This document shows, one piece after another, positions 48,835-56,012 of a stretch of DNA of 64,000 bases (positions within the stretch are counted from its first letter, which is position 1; each line of letters starts with the position of its first letter). The notes beneath the pieces are model-generated. The model did no database searches. It was not told where the DNA came from and saw only the letters and a program-made list of their open reading frames with translations. The stretch comes from Drosophila persimilis (taxonomy: Eukaryota; Arthropoda; Insecta; Diptera; Drosophilidae), in contig NW_020825298.1 of assembly GCF_003286085.1 (NCBI RefSeq), forward strand, positions 5,270,001 to 5,334,000, given 5' to 3'. The position numbers and the translations under genes are program-made.

Positions 48835-50493
48835 TCATCGTTTGCGTTTGGCGGCATTTCCTATGGACTTTGCCACCTTCCGCTTGCCTGGGGCCTCAGG
48901 CGAGTCCTCCTCCTTGCCAGTGCGCGCTTCCCGATTCACTTTGTAGGCAGCACTCATCCGCTTGATGTTCTCCTTGTGCACCAGCTCGTGCTTAACGATG
49001 CGATGCGGATAGTCAACGCCCAGAACGCAGCCGTATTCCCGCTGGTCGGCCAGCGTGGCCTTCCAGGGCTCGTAGATGCAGCCATTCGGATACTTGGCCA
49101 GCTCTGGCACATACTTGCGTATGTAGTGGCCCTGGGGATCGGTTTTCTTGCCAAATGCAACGGGACTGTAGACCCGGAAATATTGGTGAAAGAAGGCCGA
49201 TGCCGAGAGCCACATCCAGTTGCCGGCATTGAGGGCCCAGTCCTGATCCAACAGCAGCTGCTCGAACACACGCTGCCCTGCCTCCCAACTGATCCAGAGA
49301 TCGCCGCGCGTCAGGAAGCAGGCCACTGCGTGTCGTGCCAGGTGGTGTATCCAGCCCTCCTGTCGCAACTGCCGCATAATGGCATCGATGAACGGGTAGC
49401 CCGTGCGTCCATGGGTCCAGGCCTCCAGATGGTCGGCCTGCTCCTGCCAGGGTATTTGCAGGCAGTACACATTCCCGAGCATTCGGTCGAAGTTGGGCTC
49501 GGCGGCAGCCACCGTGTAGTAGAACTCACGCCACAGGAGCTGTCCGATAAGGGAGACGGGCGGCTGAGAGTGCTTGGACTGCCTCTTGAGAATCGCCTTC
49601 AACTGCTGATGGAAGATCCGCGCACTGAGGCACCCGAACTTTAGATACGGACTGAGCACTGTGGTGCTGGGCTCCAAAGAGTTGGGAGCCGTGTTCGGCT
49701 TCTCGAAGCGAGCCACCCAAAGCTCATCCCTCAGCGACTCTTTCATGCGCCTTAGACCCTCGGTTTCCCCTGGATAATGTTTATCAAAATTGCGTTACTC
49801 TTCTTAAATTATAATTGATTTCTTACCGCCAGGAAATTTATTGGGTCCCAGTTCCTCTGGCCTCTTCACCAACTGCTCTAAAGTAGGACAATCGTAGGCA
49901 TTGTCGTCCTGCTGCTCCACTTCATCCTTGGGTGGCAGAGCTTTCTTTACCAATTGCTCCGGTAGCTCCAGAACCTTGGGAACCTTTAGCTGGTCCACCA
50001 CACTCAAAAACTTTTGATATGTTATCGGAGCCTTGCCCATATTCTTGGCAATGACCAGCTCTGGATTGTAGATCGTATGGGAGCAGTGAGTGTCCACCTT
50101 GATGCCCTCGGCTTTGGCCAATTTCTGGACAGCTGCATCGCGTTGTAGGGCGTAGGGCTCTATGTCTGTCTCAAAGGTCAGCAGTTCAACTCGCCAGCTT
50201 TTAAAGACACGGGGGAAAACATCCACGGGCTTGCCCCGCACGACAAACAAACGTGAGTTGAGCTTCCTCAGCTGCTGGTCCAGGTCGTGGAGAGTCTGTT
50301 GAAGGAAACGCCAGCGGTTGGCGCCAACCTGCATCCAATCGAGAATACCAGGATCCAGTATGAAAATGGGTCGCACATGGAATTTCTCAGGCGCAGCGTT
50401 GGCCGCCGAAAATATTTGCGTCAAGGCGGGATTATCGTGGACGCGGAGACCTTTGCGGAACCAGTGGACAAGTGTGGCATGCGTCGCATCCAT
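48835..50493 (-). CDS. phr6-4: (6-4) DNA photolyase
   Basis: Light-driven repair enzyme that reverts UV-induced pyrimidine-pyrimidone (6-4) photoproducts using reduced FAD; nuclear. Two exons, 50493-49827 and 49769-48835, split by a 57-nt intron, give 533 residues, the usual size for the family. The N-terminal Rossmann-like photolyase domain begins VHWFRKGLRVHDNPAL. The splice joins FPGG to ETEGLRRM, a conserved photolyase segment. The FAD-binding helical domain holds GWIHHLARHAVACFLTRGDL. By my count the two histidines fall at residues 365 and 369, matching the catalytic pair known from the Drosophila enzyme. WMWLSASAFF and the HQYFRVYSPVAFGKK segment follow. The C-terminus is basic (KRKVAK, AAKRKR), a likely nuclear localisation signal. 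Its start lies about 560 bases from the divergent SPAG7-like gene, so the promoters may be shared. Confidence 0.96.
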
Positions 50494-51057
50494 GTCAGCA
50501 CGTCCCCAATGCTCTAGAAGCGTATTTATTTGGATTTATTCTGCAAATTCAAACACACGGCCCGCGCCAGCTGTGAGAGAGAGCTGCCAACCTAGCCCAA
50601 TTTTAGTTATTTACACTAAAAAATCCTTACAAGTGCATAAATCGCATTTAAACTGTCATGAAAAATAAAATAAATTCATATTGAACCCAGGCATGAGAAC
50701 ACTATTAATTGAAAGTCTGTTGTAAGACATCTTGAAATAATTATATTCTGTAATCAGCTGTTGTTTAATAAAAATACAAAATTTCATAATACCCAACGTG
50801 TTGGCAGCTCCGTAAATTATTTGGTGCACAAGCACCGGTTGCCAATACAATTTATAAATATTTTTACACAAATAAAACAACTAAACTAGCTATAATCGAA
50901 CAGTTTGATAAGCTTTTAATAGTCGCCGGAGAGTGGTAAGGAGTGGAGTAATATTCAGACGAGGAGAGCATGCTCAATCAACACAAATTTCCCTGTTTTT
51001 GTTTGCGGCGTCAGGCAGTAGCCCCCTCGAAGAACACACAACACAAATAGGGGCAAA
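50494..51057. promoter_or_regulatory. Divergent intergenic region of phr6-4 and the SPAG7-like gene
   Basis: About 560 bases separate the start codons of two divergent genes. TAATCAGCTGTTGT near 50751-50764 fits the fly E-box core-promoter motif (CAGCTGTT). No coding is seen. Position of the transcription starts is not determinable. Confidence 0.4.
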
Positions 51058-51858
51058 ATGGATCTCCTCGACTCCATACTGAACGCCATGGATGCCCCTC
51101 CATCGGCAAGTGAGCAGCAAAAGACGCTTATCAAGAAGCAGCGGGAGCTGATGGAGCGCATGCAAAATAAACAAAAGGAGGAGCTGTCGAGATTCCGCAA
51201 GTATGTGGACGAGCGAATGGCCCGTTTTGCCAAGGACGATCGGGTGTGCATCGAGTTCCAGCCTCTGGATAAAGTGCACCGATCGGTCATTCACGAAATT
51301 GCGGAGAACGGTGGCTTTATAGCGATGAGCTTCGGCCAGGAGGATGTCGATCGCCATTCGGTGGTGTACAAGAAGGAGCATGCCCCCGGCGAGGATGAGG
51401 TGACGGCGCGTCGCAATGGCGATGGCTGGAACAAGGAGATAGCCAAAGAATACGCAGAACAAAGAAAAGAGCGCCTGGCTCAAGAGCAAAGCAACAAAAG
51501 GGCTTCCACAGCAGCAGCAGCAGCAGAGGCGGGCTGCTCCACAGACCCAGATAATACAGCGGGCGAGGTGAAGCCCACGACCAATTACAAAGCAAAGTAT
51601 GCCCATCTGATAGGGGAATCGGCGGGCCTGCAGGCGGCAGGCAAAACAGAAACAAACCAAAGCTATGGCTTTGTGCCCAGTAAGAACAAGAAGGACATGC
51701 GCTCTATCGAACAAACTCTTGCCGACATACAGGCCAAGAAACGCCTAAAGCTCCAGCAACAGCAACAGGAGCAGCAACAGCAGCAGCAACTAGAAGAAGA
51801 GGCCTTAGAAGTCAGCCAGTCAACGACGGAGGACCCTCCTGCTGTTGATCATCAATGA
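51058..51858 (+). CDS. SPAG7: SPAG7-like R3H-domain protein, 266 aa
   Basis: Homologue of sperm-associated antigen 7, a conserved nuclear protein of poorly known function with an R3H domain, a single-stranded nucleic-acid-binding fold. The intronless 266-codon frame begins MDLLDSILNAMDAPPS, typical of the family N-terminus. A basic coiled segment (about residues 22-60, QKTLIKKQRELMERMQNKQK) precedes the R3H core, where HRSVIHEIAENGGF carries the diagnostic R-x3-H (R75, H79). The family sequence SYGFVPSKNKKD-like (here QSYGFVPSKNKKDMRSIE) marks the conserved C-terminal motif. Length exceeds human SPAG7 because of an alanine run and a glutamine-rich tail (CAG/CAA repeats near 51755-51790). The ATG follows GGCAAA in acceptable context. 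Confidence 0.9.
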   Translation: MDLLDSILNAMDAPPSASEQQKTLIKKQRELMERMQNKQKEELSRFRKYVDERMARFAKDDRVCIEFQPLDKVHRSVIHEIAENGGFIAMSFGQEDVDRHSVVYKKEHAPGEDEVTARRNGDGWNKEIAKEYAEQRKERLAQEQSNKRASTAAAAAEAGCSTDPDNTAGEVKPTTNYKAKYAHLIGESAGLQAAGKTETNQSYGFVPSKNKKDMRSIEQTLADIQAKKRLKLQQQQQEQQQQQQLEEEALEVSQSTTEDPPAVDHQ

Positions 51859-52092
51859 AAGCAATACGATTACGTTTTAGTTCTGTTGGTTTTGATTAGT
51901 CACATGCAATGTCTCATCGACTGCCATGTAATAATAAGTAATAAGCAATGTAATTTGTTGGCTGATTAGGATGCAATAACTGAATGTTTTTAACGTTGTA
52001 TATCAAGTGCAGAGTGTCCAATTCGCATTATCTATTTATATAATAAAAGCAACATTTTTAACTGTAGATCTATGAAATCTGTGTAGCGACCG
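51859..52092. other. 3' flank of the SPAG7-like gene
   Basis: AT-rich untranslated and intergenic DNA. ATAATAAAAGC near 52040 carries a possible AATAAA polyadenylation signal for the SPAG7-like transcript. Confidence 0.5.
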
Positions 52093-52374
52093 CTAAGGCT
52101 TCAAAAAGTACAAATTTTCAAGGAACTGATTTCGTTTTTGCGATCTATTCGTATCATTGCATTGTTCATTGATTGCCAATATTTTGAGAGGCTCTATCTC
52201 TCTCTTCTGTAAATCCTCTCGGACTCCGTGGAGCATATAGAAATGCATAATGTTGGATTCCTTCGAAATCGGTATGGTTCTGAAAATAGATAAAATATCT
52301 AAGCGGGTCTGAAGAAGAACCTTATAATATTCCAAGTATAGCTTTTCCAATTTCCAAACTTCGATTCCCAACAA
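52093..52374 (-). CDS. Possible small protein or coding remnant, unknown family
   Basis: The minus-strand frame is open from a stop near 52430 to TAG at 52093. It reads LGIEVWKLEKLYLEYYKVLL and later MLHGVREDLQKREIEPLKIL, ending NQFLENLYFLKP. The hydrophobic/charged pattern suggests amphipathic helices rather than chance. The first in-frame ATG is internal (MHFYMLHG), so a full product would need an upstream exon or a non-AUG start. A TATCGAT (DRE-like) element lies just upstream, near 52393-52400. It converges on the SPAG7-like gene. Confidence 0.33.
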   Translation of the reverse strand: MLGIEVWKLEKLYLEYYKVLLQTRLDILSIFRTIPISKESNIMHFYMLHGVREDLQKREIEPLKILAINEQCNDTNRSQKRNQFLENLYFLKP

Positions 52375-52795
52375 CGGACTCGATGTTTTTAAATCGATAT
52401 TGGCATTAATTTGATTGTATGGTTAGTGTTTCAACTATAGTGACTGAAACACGGTCCAGGTTGTGTAGGAAATTTACAGAAAAAATTAAGTGTCTAAGGG
52501 TCCTAACACTCCTTTTAAATCGAATAACAGAATCGAGGAATATGATTTCCGATGATGGAGAGAGCACACTTAACCCATTGTAGACCAGTGGATATTAAAA
52601 TATACTCCACGAAAATTATGAATTTTGTAAAATTTTAGCGCAGGTGAAGGTGAAGGATATCAAGGTCATCATTTTTTAAGTAAAGAGAAAGGATGGATAT
52701 ACAACAAAAATGTACGAAGTTAAATTCAAGTTGATAACCTGTTTAAAAAACGGGGGGTTAAGTGGGCTAAGTTTATTCAATGTATTGTTATCGAG

Positions 52796-52806
52796 CGGTC
52801 ACACTG
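52796..52806 (+). promoter_or_regulatory. Core-promoter Motif 1 of the snoRNA host gene
   Basis: CGGTCACACTG exactly fits the fly core-promoter Motif 1 consensus YGGTCACACTR, just upstream of the first exon of the host transcript. This motif is typical of broadly expressed genes, including those for translation components. Confidence 0.75.
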
Positions 52807-52945
52807 CACACCACGTGTCGGCACTCGGCGAAAAAAGATATGAATTTCAAAAATGAAATGTTTCATTTTAAGATTGATTTAAAACCTTGGTGAAAGCAAG
52901 AAAAGGTAAGTTGTATGTAAAGAAGAGCATTCCTTGAAGACACCT

Positions 52946-52980
52946 TTAGAATGAGACATCTGACGTCCATGATGTTAGTT
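52946..52980 (+). pseudogene. Decayed snoRNA copy in host intron 1
   Basis: ACACCTTTAGAATGAGACAT followed by CTGACGTCCATGATG matches the first half of the intact copies (ACCTTTGATAGGGACAT, CTGATGTCCATGATT) with several changes. It lacks a good C box and the 3' guide and D box. It is therefore a vestige of a seventh unit. Confidence 0.65.
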
Positions 52981-53163
52981 GGGAATAAAAAAATTACTGT
53001 GCCATGCGGACAATTCTGTTTAACCACAACTAATCAAACATTAATTCTGTTTTGCAGATGTGTCAGCCATTACAATCCAACGATTGAAGGAAATACTGCA
53101 GCAGTACCTGCGATTCCATTTGTAAGTGATCATTTTTAAGGACTGCACCACATCACGTTTTGA

Positions 53164-53231
53164 TGTGATGATAAACTATGATAGGGACATCTGATGTCCA
53201 TGACTGATTTATCTTGATAGTAGAACTGATT
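53164..53231 (+). ncRNA. Box C/D snoRNA copy 1 (28S guide)
   Basis: C box TGATGA at 53166-53171 and D box CTGA at 53226-53229. The internal D' box CTGA follows GATAGGGACAT. The segment before D' can pair with TGTCCCTATC of 28S rRNA, and the segment before D (GATAGTAGA) with TCTACTATC just downstream in the same rRNA. By the D+5 rule the predicted 2'-O-methyl sites are the C of TGTC and the A of TCTA. The rRNA sequence is from memory of fly/yeast 28S. This copy lies in host intron 2. Confidence 0.85.
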
Positions 53232-53384
53232 ACTCAATCCTTTTAGTCCATGCTGCTTTTTATAAACAAATTCTAATACCAATAAAAATTTCTTTTACAG
53301 AGGAAAGTGTGATTTTCAATGGACACATCGTATCTTCTCTGTAAGTATTGCCCTTTTTACACAATTCACTCCACTCTCTCTCTC

Positions 53385-53451
53385 TCTGATGATACCTTTG
53401 ATAGGGACATCTGATGTCCATGATTGATTTATCATGATAGTAGAACTGATT
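53385..53451 (+). ncRNA. Box C/D snoRNA copy 2
   Basis: C box TGATGA 53387-53392, D box CTGA 53446-53449. Both guide segments (GATAGGGACAT and GATAGTAGA) are identical to copy 1. It has ATACCTTTGATA instead of the AAACTATGATA that copy 1 has after the C box. Host intron 3. Confidence 0.85.
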
Positions 53452-53612
53452 GCACCATTATTTCTCTCTACACATGTACCCCTGTCATGAGAAAATTCTC
53501 ACTTATCCATATATTTCTTTTTCTTACAGAGAACCCTGGCTGGACACATCCGCAGAACAGTCATATACTTTGTAAGCAATTACATTTTAATAACTAAATA
53601 TTGATACCTTTT

Positions 53613-53679
53613 TGTGATGATACCTTTGATAGGGACATCTGATGTCTATGATTGATTTATCATGATAGTAGAACTGATT
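53613..53679 (+). ncRNA. Box C/D snoRNA copy 3
   Basis: C box TGATGA 53615-53620 (full GTGATGA), D box CTGA 53674-53677. Guides as in copies 1 and 2. It has TGTCTATG after D' instead of TGTCCATG. Host intron 4. Confidence 0.85.
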
Positions 53680-53841
53680 TTTCCACTCTTTGTCTTTCAA
53701 TATCCCTTTTATGACAGATTCTAATCGAAATTCATTTCTTTACAGAGAAAGGTTCTTTTCTCCATGGACACATCCATAGACTAAGCAGCTAAATCTGCCT
53801 TGTAAGTATTGCCCTAAATTTAAAATGTACTCTACTCTTTT

Positions 53842-53908
53842 CCTGATGATAGCTTTGATAGGGACATCTGATGTCTATGACTGATTTATCTTGATAGTAG
53901 AACTGATT
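53842..53908 (+). ncRNA. Box C/D snoRNA copy 4
   Basis: C box TGATGA 53844-53849, D box CTGA 53903-53906. Same two guides. The spacer after the C box is TAGCTTTGATA. Host intron 5. Confidence 0.85.
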
Positions 53909-54073
53909 ACTCAATCTATTTAAGGCGTATTCCTTTTATAAATAATGCTAATCCAAATAGTTATTTCTTTTACAGGTGAAAAATGTGATTTTCAATGGAC
54001 ACATCCTAAGAATAGAAGGATTATATCTGCCTTGTAAGTATTGCCTTGTGTACACAATTCACTCCAATCTTTT

Positions 54074-54142
54074 TCTGATGATAAACTATGATAGGGACAT
54101 CTGATGTCTATGACTGATTTATCTTTGATAGTAGAACTGATT
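54074..54142 (+). ncRNA. Box C/D snoRNA copy 5
   Basis: C box TGATGA 54076-54081, D box CTGA 54137-54140. Both guides are intact. One extra T (ATCTTTGATAG) precedes the D guide. Its C-box flank (TAAACTATGATA) matches copy 1, suggesting copies 1 and 5 are closest. Host intron 6. Confidence 0.85.
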
Positions 54143-54308
54143 GTACCACTCTTTGTCTCTCAATTTCCCTGTCATGAGCAATTTGTAGTTATCCAAATAC
54201 ATATTTCTTTTACAGAAGACCGTGGATGGAAGCATCCTGAGAACAGTCTAATTCCATGTAATTTGTAAGTACATGTATTTAAATACTACATAAATTATGA
54301 TACCTCAT

Positions 54309-54376
54309 GGTGATGATACCTTTGATAGGGACATCTGATGTCTATGACTGATCTATCATGGTTTAACATTCTGAAT
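54309..54376 (+). ncRNA. Box C/D snoRNA copy 6, diverged 3' guide
   Basis: C box TGATGA 54311-54316 and the D' guide GATAGGGACAT with CTGA are intact. Where the others read CATGATAGTAGAACTGA, this copy has CATGGTTTAACATTCTGA (D box 54371-54374). The box survives but the guide no longer pairs with the same rRNA site. It is either losing function or has a new target. Host intron 7. Confidence 0.7.
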
Positions 54377-54649
54377 ATTTGTTTTTTCCAGTCGAAATTA
54401 CAGTATATTATAAAAAAATGTTTGCTTTTATTACAGACAGGCCGTAAAGGTGATAGATCATTGGGATTCTATTGATAGCTTCGATGCCATCTGTAGATTG
54501 ATGTTCTCGAATTAAGACATTACGAATTTCCCTTTCAGATGCTACTGGGCATGCACAAATATATTTCGTACAAATCAACAAATGTTTCATTTTTTTGGTC
54601 TCAATCGAAACGCGGGCTGTATTTTGGGTGCTGCCAACTCGCTACAACG

Positions 54650-54662
54650 AACAGCTGTTTGG
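54650..54662 (+). promoter_or_regulatory. E-box core-promoter motif upstream of the TMEM230-like gene
   Basis: GAACAGCTGTTTGG contains CAGCTGTT, the fly E-box type core-promoter element, about 150 bases upstream of the start codon. Together with the lack of a TATA box, it suggests a housekeeping promoter. Confidence 0.45.
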
Positions 54663-54808
54663 CCATTCCCAACAGGTTGGCAGTCTGGGCGCCATCTGTT
54701 GACAACAAGACTGATAAGGCAGCGTGAACGTCGCCGCTAAAATTGTGATCGTTCACTCCATTCATTTTCTCGGGAGATCAAGATCAACCAGTTCACAAAA
54801 ATCCAAAT

Positions 54809-55291
54809 ATGCTGCCCACCAAAACGGACTCCCGTCGACGTCTCAACGTTGGGGGCTCCGCCTCACCGTCTGGCGACTACATCAAGGTGATCGATGGACA
54901 GACCGAAACGGATGGATTTGTGAACGAGCAGTGGATGGAACCGGAGTTGATTGAGCCCACGCCATGGAAAACGATACTCATCATCCTCATCCTGTTCATA
55001 GGCGGCACAGTGCGTTCAATTTTCGCCCAGGGGCCTCCTTGAGGGCCTGTCCGGTGACTCATAGCCCCCTTTCTCTGTAACTCTGTCTTCTTTTGTTCTC
55101 AGATATCTATTTGCTTTGCCACCAATCTATGGATGGCGGATATCAATCGAGAGCGTAGTGACCGTGTATGGGCTTTGTCCATTATTGGAGCACTGACCAT
55201 TATACCCGGCGGCTACTATATGTACGTGCTCTACTGCGTTCTGCTGCATCGTCATGGCTACACCATGGACGATATTCGTCGACTGGGATAA
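54809..55291 (+). CDS. TMEM230: TMEM230-family membrane protein, 129 aa
   Basis: Two-pass membrane protein of the TMEM230/TMEM134 type; TMEM230 acts in secretory and synaptic vesicle trafficking in vertebrates. Exons 54809-55009 and 55103-55291 are joined across a 93-nt intron (GTGCGT donor, TTCTCAG acceptor), giving 129 residues. The cytosolic N-terminus holds SRRRLNVGGSASPSGDYIKV. Helix 1 is TILIILILFIGGTISICFAT, which the splice completes. A short loop (NRERSDRVW) leads to helix 2 (ALSIIGALTIIPGGYYMYVL), with the family's IPG/LPG-x-Y signature. The tail GYTMDDIRRLG matches the family's GYSYDDIPDF ending. The second helix and tail are the strongest evidence. Confidence 0.88.
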
Positions 55292-55647
55292 GGACTCACA
55301 AATTTGTGTTTGTTTTTTGTCGTACGTTTTGTCAAATACAGTTTTATTGCATTTACTTTACACTACAATTATTCACACATTTCATTGGCATAATTATCTT
55401 AGATCCTTCGAAAAGGGTAGCAACAATTCTTAATGTTTAGTTCTTTCTATATAAATCCATGTGTATTGCCCCCGCGTCAATTGATTTTTGCAGTAGTTTT
55501 GCATTTGCTTTTGCTTTTTGTATAAAAATATTTGTAAATACGAATTTTTTATCAAAATGTATAATGCTTGAGTGGTTTTTTTCGTGCGCGAAACATTTGC
55601 TATCTATATAAATACACCACTTTGCAAGCCTAAAGCTGCATAACTCT

Positions 55648-55685
<38 letters not shown>

Positions 55686-56012
55686 ACTATACGATTTATA
55701 TTATGGCCATTTTTCTCTATCAAGCATTTAGTTATAGTATATATACGTTTTTTATGTTTTGAGCTTAATTATATACAATTTATGCGTATTTATTACTCGG
55801 TTTATAGTTTTGTTTTTCTTTACGAACAATTGCTTTTGATATTACCACAAGCCTAGGGGTATAACAGAGCGGGGGTCAAACTATATGTGGGGGCAGCCAT
55901 TACATATACACACACACACAAGAGACTCACGCACATAAATACATATATGTAGTAACGAAATTAAACTAGAGACATTAACAAGTGTTGTTTCCTTTCCAAC
56001 TCTTTCGCCGCC
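55292..56012. other. Convergent 3' flank of the TMEM230-like gene and brun
   Basis: AT-rich 3' untranslated and intergenic DNA between convergent genes. It holds a (TA)n run at about 55651-55682 and a CA run at about 55911-55920. Several AATAAA/ATATAAA-type signals occur. No gene is seen. Confidence 0.6.
55651..55682. repeat. (TA)n microsatellite
   Basis: An uninterrupted TA run of about 32 bases in the 3' flank of the TMEM230-like gene. Confidence 0.95.

Larger units (their letters stand above)
52806..54475 (+). ncRNA. Multi-intron snoRNA host gene (Uhg-type), non-coding
   Basis: Spliced transcript with very short exons and one box C/D snoRNA copy per intron. Exons inferred from GT/AG borders: E1 to 52905 (GTAAGT donor), E2 53058-53121, E3 53301-53340, E4 53530-53571, E5 53746-53801, E6 53976-54033, E7 54216-54264, then E8 starting at 54391 or 54437. 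Almost every donor is GTAAGT/GTAAGC and every acceptor ends TTACAG or similar. The exons have no shared reading frame and no conserved start, so the mRNA is probably non-coding. E3-E6 share a TGGACACATC core and E3/E6 share GATTTTCAATGGACACATC, showing that exon plus intron duplicated together. Fly host genes of this design release snoRNAs during splicing and degrade the spliced exons. The 3' end is not defined. Confidence 0.85.

Noticed and set aside
48976..49644. 222-codon frame antisense to phr6-4 exon 2
   Set aside because: A shadow of C/G-ended codons; the photolyase on the other strand is unambiguous.
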